Assembly (NCBI GenBank): GCA_028281495.1
Contig: JANQJU010000052.1
Coordinates: 1-60,854, forward strand
Reading direction: 5' to 3'
DNA from: SAR324 cluster bacterium
GTDB taxonomy: Bacteria; SAR324; NAC60-12
Length of the DNA stretch: 60,854 nt
The notes below the pieces were generated by a model. The model ran no database searches. It saw only the letters and a list, made by a program, of their open reading frames with translations, and was not told the origin of the DNA. This document shows, piece after piece, positions 33,416 to 41,085 of this stretch (position 1 is the first letter of the stretch; each line of letters opens with the position of its first letter). The position numbers and the translations under genes were made by a program.

Positions 33416-35089
33416 TCACGTGATCTGCTTGATAGGTTTCGCAAAGAGGTAACCTTGCGAAAATTGGATGCCAATTTCGTCAATCACATGTTGAATTTCT
33501 TCATTTTCGACAAACTCTGCAACCACTTCTGCTTTCATTCGTGTTGCAAGATCGTAAATATTCTCTACGATAAGTCGGCTCTTTTTATCAGTAGCAATGT
33601 GTTTGATGAATTTTGCATCTATTTTAATGTAGTCCGGTTCAAAGTCTAACAAACGGCTAATATTGGATTGTTCTGCACCAAAATCATCAATGGCAATTTT
33701 GCATCCAAAGCTTTTCAATTGAAGCAAAGTAGTCAGCACAGCTTTTGAACCTGCGGTACTCACCCCTTCCAAAATTTCAAAAGTTACCCTCTTAGGATCA
33801 ATCTTATTTCCTTCCAGTTGGTATTCGATAAAATCCACCGTATCTTCGGCTAGCAAATCTTTTTCTGTCAAATTGACAGAAAAATCGAATTTGAACTGAG
33901 CCATGTAATCAAAGCTTTTCATAATCATAACTTTGGTAGCTCGAGTAATTTCTCCCGAACGCTCCAAAGCTCGAATGAAGAAATAGGGAGCAAGCTCTTT
34001 TTCATTCGTTTGTAACCGAATCAGGCACTCGTATTTACTCAAGGTTCCATACGTTGGGGAATCTTTACGATTGTCTCGAATACCCTGAAAAACAGGGAAA
34101 AACATATTGTTTTCAAAAGCTTCTTGTACATTCTTAAACTGCTGGAGGCTTTCCAGGTATTTGACCTGAGTATTGAGTTCTTGGTTATAGATCACAATTT
34201 TCCCAGTCTTTTTCGCCTCACCTAATGCAAGGTGTGCATTTCGAAACAAATCCCCCGTCTCATGATCCGCCACTCCAACAGAAATAGTCAGCACAACACG
34301 CGAATTTCGATAAGTGATATGGGCAGAAATGACTTCATCCTTAATTACTTCTGCCAAGTGCAAAGCTTCGGTTTGGGTATCAGGTACTAATACACCAAAT
34401 TCCGAACCAGAAAATCTATAGATGCTCGCCCCCTCCGGTAAGAGGCCTCGGATAAGGCTGGAAACTTCTACTAGGACATGATTTCCAGCTTCGAATCCTA
34501 GACCATCATTAATTTCATTGAATTTATCAATCTTCAGATAAAGGAGAGCTGATACTTTATAGGAAGGAAGATCGGCAAAAAATTTATTCTGATTCCAACA
34601 ACCAGTTAAAGAATCGCTATTCAATTCGACATTCTGACGTTTTAAATCGCCTGCTTGAGTTGTCGAACGCTGCAGCTTTTCAGCTAATGAACCTGCAATC
34701 ATTCGATAAAAGGTTTCCTTGGCTTGTAGAGCAACGTCTGCATTCAAATGCTTTAAATCCTTTTCGGATGACGAAAGGACTACAACATCGGTTTTTGCAA
34801 TGATGCTTTTTGGAGAAGGGCCACCTGTCATCGTGCTGATTTCGCCAAAAATATTGCCTGTTCGGCTCGAACTATAGATATGCTGTTCATCATGCACTAT
34901 ATCTACAGTCCCAGAAACAAGCACATAAATACGATTGTTGTACTGCCCTGCTTTCAGAATTATTTGCCCTTTAGAGACTCGATGAATGGTTGCGATCTCT
35001 ACGATGTGTTTGAGTACTTCTTCACTAATTTTAGAGCGGACTTTCAGACTATCGATGAAGCTCTGAAAATCGAAATTTCCGTCGGACAT
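33416..35089 (-). CDS. Cyclic-nucleotide-binding/GGDEF/EAL protein
   Basis: The 557-residue soluble protein starts with a cNMP-binding-like domain (about 10-125: IILKAGQYNNRIYVLVSGTV, GNIFGEISTMTGG). A GGDEF domain follows (about 155-310), with SGSEF in place of GGDEF, and then an EAL domain (about 320-555). In the EAL domain, ECL replaces EAL, but NLTEKDL, FEILEG, IDDFGAEQSN, YIKIDAKF, AEFVENEEI and FSQGYLFAKP are intact. It is therefore probably a c-di-GMP phosphodiesterase with a regulatory, inactive cyclase part. The start at 35089 is preferred (AAGGTGGTG upstream); the frame opens at 35155, inside the preceding gene. It is the last gene of a six-gene minus operon. Confidence 0.88.
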   Translation of the reverse strand: MSDGNFDFQSFIDSLKVRSKISEEVLKHIVEIATIHRVSKGQIILKAGQYNNRIYVLVSGTVDIVHDEQHIYSSSRTGNIFGEISTMTGGPSPKSIIAKTDVVVLSSSEKDLKHLNADVALQAKETFYRMIAGSLAEKLQRSTTQAGDLKRQNVELNSDSLTGCWNQNKFFADLPSYKVSALLYLKIDKFNEINDGLGFEAGNHVLVEVSSLIRGLLPEGASIYRFSGSEFGVLVPDTQTEALHLAEVIKDEVISAHITYRNSRVVLTISVGVADHETGDLFRNAHLALGEAKKTGKIVIYNQELNTQVKYLESLQQFKNVQEAFENNMFFPVFQGIRDNRKDSPTYGTLSKYECLIRLQTNEKELAPYFFIRALERSGEITRATKVMIMKSFDYMAQFKFDFSVNLTEKDLLAEDTVDFIEYQLEGNKIDPKRVTFEILEGVSTAGSKAVLTTLLQLKSFGCKIAIDDFGAEQSNISRLLDFEPDYIKIDAKFIKHIATDKKSRLIVENIYDLATRMKAEVVAEFVENEEIQHVIDEIGIQFSQGYLFAKPIKQIT

Positions 35090-35126
35090 AAGAGGCACAC
35101 CACCTTGTTCGATGTGTTCTTTATTT

Positions 35127-35615
35127 TCAATCGGAGACTGCATCGAATGTTTCAATTGAAGATGTTGAGGAACAAGAATAGGTATCTAACCAATCAATCA
35201 GGTAGTCACGAACTGCGGTACTACAAATTCCTTCAGTTACCTCAATCCCAGCATCCTCCAAAAGACGAATGCCTTGTCCATTCACACGAGGATTAGGGTC
35301 CCGAATGCCAATCACAACACGCTTGATTTGTTGGTCAATAATAGCCGAAGTGCAAGGTGGAGTTCTACCAAAAAATGAGCAAGGCTCTACTGTTGTGTAT
35401 AAGGTGGCTCCTATTAAAGAATGCCCGCGTTTTGTAGCATCCATAAAAGCTCTGATTTCTGCGTGAGGTTTCCCTGGAGGTTGAGTGGCTCCTATACCTA
35501 AAATCATTTCAGCCCCAACAATAACGCAACCAACATATGGGTTATCTCCTGTATGCCCCTTCACTTGTTTCCCTAACTCAATTGCGTGAAGCATAAATTT
35601 TTCATCATTTGTCAT
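35127..35615 (-). CDS. RibD-type pyrimidine deaminase domain, stand-alone
   Basis: The 162-residue protein corresponds to the N-terminal half of RibD (diaminohydroxyphosphoribosylaminopyrimidine deaminase). It has DEKFMLHAIELGKQVKGHTGDNPYVGCVIV, zinc-binding PHAEIRAF with the catalytic Glu, EPCSFFGRTPPCTSAII with both Cys ligands, and VVIGIRDPNPRVNGQG. The reductase half is absent; the protein ends about 35 residues after the deaminase domain. Either a separate reductase exists elsewhere or the substrate differs. It overlaps the DUF4254 gene by 11 bp, which supports translational coupling. No other riboflavin gene is in the window. Confidence 0.85.
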   Translation of the reverse strand: MTNDEKFMLHAIELGKQVKGHTGDNPYVGCVIVGAEMILGIGATQPPGKPHAEIRAFMDATKRGHSLIGATLYTTVEPCSFFGRTPPCTSAIIDQQIKRVVIGIRDPNPRVNGQGIRLLEDAGIEVTEGICSTAVRDYLIDWLDTYSCSSTSSIETFDAVSD

Positions 35616-36243
35616 GACCCAGCCCACGTTTTTTGTACAAGATCGGGTTGAGTGTCGCATCATTGTACATTTTCATTTGATAATAAACTTTCATTAGCTT
35701 CTGCCCTTGCATTAAATCCTGGATCAGCTCTTTCAAACATTGCCCCAAATCCTTTCTCTGCTCTCGCAAGATATCTACTTTCGCTTGGCATCGTGCTTGA
35801 TGGTCCTCATCTACATCCATTCGTAACGTTTCTTCTAACATATGATAGATTTTCAGAGCATTGATAGAGAGGCGGTCAATAATACTGCCAGGAGTCTCGC
35901 TGTTCATGACAGCCTCGGCTCGAGGCTGGAGCGCATTTTGGCGAAGATAACTTATGATACTGCTGTCTAACATTTCAATCATGTCATTGCGTTTTTGGTT
36001 CAAAATGTCAATTGCACGCTTGACCGCAGCAATCTGTTGATCTGAAGCATCTGGATCACGGGCAAGATCTTCCTGATGCCACAATTCAAAGTTATAATGA
36101 TGCTGAATCGTGACTTGCGAGAAGAAGTCGATTTCCTCAGGGGAAACAAAAGGGACATTGTGCCACAATTTAACCTGATCTAATTGCATTTGAAGAAGTT
36201 GACCAACCTGAAACATAGCTTTAAAGTCCGCGAATGAGATCAA
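35605..36243 (-). CDS. DUF4254 family protein
   Basis: The 212-residue all-helical protein has the family signature HHYNFELWHQEDLARDP (about residues 48-64). Long helices follow (IDILNQKRNDMIEMLDSSI, RLSINALKIYHMLEETLRM). DUF4254 genes are commonly found next to lipopolysaccharide glycosyltransferases, as here: the gene overlaps the GT9 gene by 23 bp on one side and the deaminase by 11 bp on the other. No catalytic residues can be assigned. A helper role in LPS core assembly is plausible but unproven. Confidence 0.8.
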   Translation of the reverse strand: MISFADFKAMFQVGQLLQMQLDQVKLWHNVPFVSPEEIDFFSQVTIQHHYNFELWHQEDLARDPDASDQQIAAVKRAIDILNQKRNDMIEMLDSSIISYLRQNALQPRAEAVMNSETPGSIIDRLSINALKIYHMLEETLRMDVDEDHQARCQAKVDILREQRKDLGQCLKELIQDLMQGQKLMKVYYQMKMYNDATLNPILYKKRGLGHDK

Positions 36244-37234
36244 ATACTTCCGTCTCTACAACTTTTGGAGACACCCCTTTGATACAATTTAGGTGAGTGC
36301 ATGCAGGATATGTGCATTGTTGTTTACACCCAGGATCGTACTCGACTGCACGGTGAGCTTGTTGATTTGGTGGAGTCCAATTGATCGCTTTAGGTTTTCC
36401 AAAGACGGCTACTGTTGGTGTTCCTGCTGCAATGGCAAAATGACAAGGACCATTGTCGTTACCTAGATGCAGTGTAGTTTTTTCAAAAATGGCCTTCGTC
36501 TGGCCTAAGGTTGGTGGGGGATAATTCGGTAACGCTTTGTATGACATGGATTGTCGTACCTGATCGACAAACGTTTCTTCTCCAGGGCCATAGATAAATA
36601 AAATTTTTGCATTGAGCTTCTCGATCAATTGATCTGCAATTTTGGCAAAGTGTTGGGGGGGCCATACTTTATAAGGCTGCCGAGAGACGGGTGATAACGT
36701 AACAAGAACATCCCCCTCTTGGATTTCCATCTCGTGAAAAAGTCGCTCTACATATTTACGATCATCTTCATGGATGTAAAAATCCAGCTTGAAAGAATCA
36801 ACAACAATGTCTAGCCGCTGTAAAAGCAGGGATTTATGCTGAGCGGCATAGCGCGCACCTACCCCCAATGGGATACGATCAGTATAATACAAACGACGTC
36901 CCGGAAAATCGAAACCGATCCTGAGTTTTGCTCTAGTACTCCAACTCATCTGAGCACTTCTCGGGTTTCCAAAGAAGTCGATTACAATATCAAATTTACC
37001 CTCATATAATCGCCACAAAAATCTGAGGTATTCCCAAAAAGAATTTTTTCTAGAGAACAGTAATACTTCATCCAAATAAGGGTTGTTTTGAAGTACCTGA
37101 TCAGAGGGAGCTTCTGTGACAAAAGTTATATGCGCATCAGGGTAAGCGCGACGTAAAGCTCGAATCGATGGAGTCGTCATCAGGACATCTCCAATACGTC
37201 GCAATTGAATGAGTAAGATTTTCTGAATCGACAT
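36221..37234 (-). CDS. Glycosyltransferase family 9 (heptosyltransferase-like)
   Basis: The 337-residue GT-B protein begins MSIQKILLIQLRRIGDVLMTTP, the GT9 signature, and has HITFVTEAPSDQVLQNNPYLDEV, a PxxxPxKxWPPQHFAKI segment and LGNDNGPCHFAIAAGTPTVAVFG near the sugar-nucleotide site. WaaF/WaaC-type enzymes transfer ADP-heptose to the LPS inner core. The C-terminus has a Cys cluster (CKQQCTYPACTHLNCIKG) often seen in GT9 proteins. The start at 37234 follows the fliN stop by 4 bp. The HldE-like gene at 42373 could supply the heptose donor. Confidence 0.9.
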   Translation of the reverse strand: MSIQKILLIQLRRIGDVLMTTPSIRALRRAYPDAHITFVTEAPSDQVLQNNPYLDEVLLFSRKNSFWEYLRFLWRLYEGKFDIVIDFFGNPRSAQMSWSTRAKLRIGFDFPGRRLYYTDRIPLGVGARYAAQHKSLLLQRLDIVVDSFKLDFYIHEDDRKYVERLFHEMEIQEGDVLVTLSPVSRQPYKVWPPQHFAKIADQLIEKLNAKILFIYGPGEETFVDQVRQSMSYKALPNYPPPTLGQTKAIFEKTTLHLGNDNGPCHFAIAAGTPTVAVFGKPKAINWTPPNQQAHRAVEYDPGCKQQCTYPACTHLNCIKGVSPKVVETEVFDLIRGL

Positions 37235-37238
37235 GATT

Positions 37239-37550
37239 TTACTGATTGGAAGCCATATCTTTAAGTCGCTCTGCAGTGGGTGATATTTCAGTAATTCGTG
37301 CACCAAATCTTTCGTTCACAACTACCGTTTCCGCTTTTGCAATCATCCGATCATTGACCCATAGCTCCAATGGCTCGTGGGTTGGTGTGTCCAACTCCAA
37401 AATTGCCCCTTGCCCTAATCCGAGAATGTCTCCAATTTCCATGGTACAGCTCCCTAAAATCAGACGCGCATTGAAACGCATGTCCAATAACTTTTCCAAT
37501 TGAATGGACTGAGAAACCTGAGCAGTTTTAGTTTTTTTGTTTTTTTTCAT
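37239..37550 (-). CDS. fliN: Flagellar motor switch protein FliN
   Basis: The 103-residue protein has normal FliN length. It has a basic head (MKKNKKTKTAQVSQSIQ), then a SpoA domain: LEKLLDMRFNARLILGSCTMEIGDIL, GQGAILELDTPTHEPLELWVND and AETVVVNERFGARITEI. It is the second SpoA/FliN protein in the window; the one at 1-1767 has a long acidic extension. It is placed in an operon with a VWA protein and LPS genes rather than flagellar genes, 6 bp after the VWA gene. A canonical role in the C-ring is likely but not certain. Confidence 0.9.
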   Translation of the reverse strand: MKKNKKTKTAQVSQSIQLEKLLDMRFNARLILGSCTMEIGDILGLGQGAILELDTPTHEPLELWVNDRMIAKAETVVVNERFGARITEISPTAERLKDMASNQ

Positions 37551-37556
37551 AAAATT

Positions 37557-38564
37557 TTATGTGTCCAATTGGTGACGTGAAGATCTTTGAGACAGCAAAG
37601 GTTCTATCCCCCAACATAACACGACTGCAAACACAAACCACTGAAATTGTTCGTTCCAAAGACGTCGTCGAGCAGATTGGAAATCTTGGGATTCTGTCGT
37701 GCCTTTGATATCTTGGTAATAAATTTTTTCCAAATCCAAATCTCCCGTAATAGACTGAACGTAACTCCCGTTAGTCGCAACTGCTAGTTTCTTTAAATCC
37801 GACTCCTTCAGTTTGCTAAGAACCAATTCTCCTTGTGCATTCCTTAGAAATCCTCCATCTGGAGCTGGAACCGGTGCTCCTTCTGATTCACCTATACCGA
37901 TTATAAACAATTTAATGCCTTCTTTTTGCGCATCCGTCATGATATCAGCCAGCTGGCCCGAGTGATCTTCTCCGTCCGTAATTAGAATCACAGCGCGAGC
38001 ATCATGAGGGGTATCGGAAAATGCATAGATAGCAGTTTTTAAGGCGTGATTGATGGCAGTTCCTGGGACAGGGATCAATTCTGTATCCAATGCATCAAGA
38101 AAAATTTCGATAGCTCCATAATCCAAGGTTAATGGGCTTTGCAGAAAGCTTGTGCCAGCAAAAGCGACCAACCCCACACGGTCCCCTTCAATCAAACGCA
38201 AAAGATCAATAATTTCACGCTTGGCTCTTGTTAGACGGTCGGGTTTCACATCCTCCGCTAACATGCTTCGTGACACATCGAGCGCAATAATAATGTCCAC
38301 CCCGCGACGCTGCACTTCTTGCCATTGAAAGCCCCATCGAGGCTGAGCCAATGCGATCACACCAAATATTATTCCAAGCAAGAGCAGAACCACTTTAATA
38401 CGTTGATTCAGCAAATTTACAGGAGAAATCAGATGTGTCCACAAACCAGTGTTGGCGAACTGGGAAAGCAATCGCCGTTTTTTTCTATAACTATAGATGT
38501 AAAAACCGATGATCAGAGGGATGATCAACCACCCTAGTAGGAAATTGACATGTAAGAAATTCAT
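37557..38564 (-). CDS. VWA-domain membrane protein (BatA/BatB-like)
   Basis: The 335-residue protein has two N-terminal membrane helices (about 8-25 and 57-75), a von Willebrand A domain (about 88-300) and a C-terminal helix (about 308-325). The MIDAS is complete: DVSRSM, the Thr in PVPGTAINHAL and ITDGEDHSG. This architecture is that of BatA/BatB proteins (aerotolerance-type operons), usually with a MoxR ATPase. No MoxR gene is seen, and the next genes are fliN and GT9, which is unusual. The ribosome-binding site is weak. It is the first gene of the six-gene minus operon. Confidence 0.85.
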   Translation of the reverse strand: MNFLHVNFLLGWLIIPLIIGFYIYSYRKKRRLLSQFANTGLWTHLISPVNLLNQRIKVVLLLLGIIFGVIALAQPRWGFQWQEVQRRGVDIIIALDVSRSMLAEDVKPDRLTRAKREIIDLLRLIEGDRVGLVAFAGTSFLQSPLTLDYGAIEIFLDALDTELIPVPGTAINHALKTAIYAFSDTPHDARAVILITDGEDHSGQLADIMTDAQKEGIKLFIIGIGESEGAPVPAPDGGFLRNAQGELVLSKLKESDLKKLAVATNGSYVQSITGDLDLEKIYYQDIKGTTESQDFQSARRRLWNEQFQWFVFAVVLCWGIEPLLSQRSSRHQLDT

Positions 38565-38665
38565 ATATGACTGGAAATGAGGTCAGTTGTTTGATACGAA
38601 GGCTGGTTTAATTTTTAATGACTTCACTAAAATCTGAATCAATATCAACCATCTGAGGAGCAATC

Positions 38666-38806
38666 ATGTCTACATCACAGAAGACGAAGATTCGTCGCAA
38701 AAATAAAAGTCGTCCTAACAAAACCAATTTAAAGAAGCAAAGCAAAAGAATTCAACAGGTTGCGCATACCTTGCGTAGACTACAAGCCACTACGGATGCC
38801 GAGTAA
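38666..38806 (+). CDS. Very small basic protein (46 aa)
   Basis: This 46-codon frame, MSTSQKTKIRRKNKSRPNKT and onwards, has an excellent ribosome-binding site (GAGGAG, 5 nt upstream). It is dominated by Lys, Arg, Asn and Gln and ends QVAHTLRRLQATTDAE. Composition suggests binding to RNA or DNA, or to the ribosome. Its stop is 4 bp before the exonuclease III start, so that gene is likely translated by coupling. No family is recognised. It is too short for most gene callers, but the start signal is strong. Confidence 0.55.
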   Translation: MSTSQKTKIRRKNKSRPNKTNLKKQSKRIQQVAHTLRRLQATTDAE

Positions 38807-38810
38807 TTGT

Positions 38811-39845
38811 ATGTGGTCTGAAGATTCTGCTTTGGTTCAACATTTGACTGAAGGTATGCGCCTTTCTGAATTGAAGGCCATCCATGCGGATAGCTCTCAC
38901 CAACTTATTGAACACCTGTATCGGTTATGGCGTTCTCATCAATTGATCGTGAAGCGGGACTGGGGAGACGACACTGCTTCTCCCCAAGTACTTGCCTATT
39001 CTAACTCTCTTTGTTTCATACCTACTGACTATCTCCAACTTCGTTCACAACAGGCCGAACAATCGATCAGCATTGCTACATGGAATGTCAATTCTATCCG
39101 TACCCGAATGCCATTAGTTCGTAGCTGGTTAGCAGCTCAACAACCCGATATAGTTTGCCTACAAGAGACTAAAGTAGAAGATCATTTGTATCCAGCTTAC
39201 GAATTCAACTTAGCAGGATATAACGTTGTTTACTGTGGTCAAAAAACCTACAATGGGGTTGCGATACTTTCCAGACACCCTATGGAGGATGTAAAATATG
39301 GTTTCTCCAATGGGTATGATTCGGATAACAAACGCTTAATTGCAGCAACCGTTTTAGGTATACGAATCTTAAACGTGTATGTTCCTCAAGGCAACTCTAT
39401 AGATTCTGAAAAATTTGCTTACAAATTAGACTTTCTCCGAGAGTTTTTGGGCGAATTACAACAGAATTATTCTAATGCTTCACCACTTCTCGTTGTTGGA
39501 GATTATAACGTTGCTCCCGACGAAAGAGATGTATTTGATGCCGAAGCTATGAAAGGGCAAGTAAGCTTTCATCCAGCAGAACTCCAATGCTTGAAACAAT
39601 TACAAAATTGGGGTTTGCATGATGTATATCGTCATTTTCATGTGGAAGCTGAAAAATATACTTGGTGGGATTTTCGCACCCGAGGATTCGAACGCAACGA
39701 GGGTTTGCGTATTGATCATATTTGGTCCACCGCTTCACTATTAGAAATAGCGAAAGCTTGTGAAATCGACCAAGACAATCGTGCACAGCCAAAACCATCT
39801 GACCATGCTCCTGTCATTGCTAGGTTTATAACTCCAAAAGTGTGA
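38811..39845 (+). CDS. xthA: Exonuclease III family protein with N-terminal extension
   Basis: The 344-residue protein contains a complete exonuclease III/AP endonuclease domain from about residue 86. Visible motifs are SIATWNVNSIRTR, VCLQETKVED with the metal Glu, NVYVPQGN, VGDYNVAPDERDV, WWDFRTRGFERNEGLRIDHIW and SDHAPVI. The extra N-terminal 85 residues are unusual for the family (about 260 residues). They look like a small helix-turn-helix or winged domain (LVQHLTEGMRLSELKAIHAD...LIEHLYRLWRSHQL). The ATG at 38811 follows the tiny basic gene and has no ribosome-binding site of its own. It repairs abasic sites; the head may add a DNA contact. Confidence 0.9.
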   Translation: MWSEDSALVQHLTEGMRLSELKAIHADSSHQLIEHLYRLWRSHQLIVKRDWGDDTASPQVLAYSNSLCFIPTDYLQLRSQQAEQSISIATWNVNSIRTRMPLVRSWLAAQQPDIVCLQETKVEDHLYPAYEFNLAGYNVVYCGQKTYNGVAILSRHPMEDVKYGFSNGYDSDNKRLIAATVLGIRILNVYVPQGNSIDSEKFAYKLDFLREFLGELQQNYSNASPLLVVGDYNVAPDERDVFDAEAMKGQVSFHPAELQCLKQLQNWGLHDVYRHFHVEAEKYTWWDFRTRGFERNEGLRIDHIWSTASLLEIAKACEIDQDNRAQPKPSDHAPVIARFITPKV

Positions 39846-39925
39846 AAAACGTTTGAAAATCTGATTTTAAACTTTTCAAAATATGGCGTTTACAAGGCGT
39901 ATGGGTAACTAAAATAAACATTCTG

Positions 39926-40282
39926 TCAATTAATCTGGATTTGAAGTAAATCAATATACTGCTCATCGTCCAATCGAAAAATACCGTCGACATCTATCGG
40001 AATTTCAACACGAATCGCTGCATCTAGCCCTAAAACAATATAATTTTCTTCTTCGACTTCCAAAAAGTAAAATATCGTTAAACCTTCCTGCAATTCTTCA
40101 TAATAGAAGCCAATTTTTAAGAGGCCGGAATCAATCAAGTTTGAGAGAACCTCGCGATCATTTCCTTCATATCCCGGCAGATACTCGAAGGCATCGCTGT
40201 AGGGAAAAGTATCGATTGCATATTGCAACACAACTTCTTCCCAATCCCCTGATAAATCTTCCCACTCTTCTCGTGGTTTCAT
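39926..40282 (-). CDS. Hypothetical acidic protein
   Basis: The 118-residue soluble, strongly acidic protein (MKPREEWEDLSGDWEEVVLQ at the start) has several aromatic residues. Its second half probably forms beta strands (GLTIFYFLEVEEENYIVLGLD, then AIRVEIPIDVDGIFRLDD). AAGGAGAGG immediately upstream is a strong ribosome-binding site. No family is recognised. It precedes no other close gene on its strand; nadD lies upstream 75 bp away and may be co-transcribed. Confidence 0.65.
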   Translation of the reverse strand: MKPREEWEDLSGDWEEVVLQYAIDTFPYSDAFEYLPGYEGNDREVLSNLIDSGLLKIGFYYEELQEGLTIFYFLEVEEENYIVLGLDAAIRVEIPIDVDGIFRLDDEQYIDLLQIQIN

Positions 40283-40357
40283 ACCTCTCCTTTTGGTGTG
40301 GCTGTTAATAAAAAAACAGGCTCAGTGTAAAACGAAGGTACAAAATTTCAATATTTT

Positions 40358-41032
40358 TCAATTTTTTAGTCGATTCCAACGATGGTGTTCAATATAACTT
40401 AGGTAATATGATCTTGCTTGTTCTGGTATCCACTTGGTTTCACCCAAACCACTACGAATCTCCGTTGAAGAAATCGTGGGAATCTCAAAGGAAAAGTACC
40501 TAACTAACTCACGCCCCCTTAACAAAACAGCCTTTCTTTGAGGATTCCAATCCACATTTCCAAACCACTTTTTCAGTTCAGGTAAAACGATCAAGTTTGG
40601 AAGTGAATTAGGAGTAATTTGTTCACGGCCCGGACGTTGCACTACCCACATAGAAACGTTGTTTAAAATCGCTTGAGCTTCTTTCCAATCCGGGAAACTC
40701 TGGTAGGCATCAAGTCCAACAACCAAATGCCACACAACGTCCTCGTGTTGAATGTGTAACTGTTTCAAGGTATCATAAGTATAATTTACTTGGTTGTTTT
40801 TGATCTCGATATCAGACACCAAAACTCGATCCCAGCCTTGAAAAGTTGCTCGTACCATCATGAGCCTTAGATCATTCGGTAACAAATCATGATCTTGCTT
40901 AAATGGTGACCGACCGGTTGGGATGACTAGAACTTTGTCTAATTTCAACTCCAATAAATGTTTCACGACAGAAACATGCCCTTCGTGAATCGGATTGAAG
41001 CTTCCTCCAAAAATAGCATAGTGCCGCGCCAT
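40358..41032 (-). CDS. nadD: Nicotinate-nucleotide adenylyltransferase
   Basis: The 224-residue protein has the nucleotidyltransferase motif FGGSFNPIHEGHVSVV (HxGH present), VIPTGRSPFKQ, VWHLVVGLDAYQSFPDWKE and ISSTEIRSGL, which together are diagnostic of NadD. It makes deamido-NAD from NaMN and ATP. GAGGA lies 7 nt upstream. It is divergent from the PilZ gene; rsfS, its common partner, is not next to it. Confidence 0.94.
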   Translation of the reverse strand: MARHYAIFGGSFNPIHEGHVSVVKHLLELKLDKVLVIPTGRSPFKQDHDLLPNDLRLMMVRATFQGWDRVLVSDIEIKNNQVNYTYDTLKQLHIQHEDVVWHLVVGLDAYQSFPDWKEAQAILNNVSMWVVQRPGREQITPNSLPNLIVLPELKKWFGNVDWNPQRKAVLLRGRELVRYFSFEIPTISSTEIRSGLGETKWIPEQARSYYLSYIEHHRWNRLKN

Positions 41033-41085
41033 AGGGCGTTCCTCATGCGAAAGTGAAATTTATGCAGCTTGGCAAATCTCGTTTG

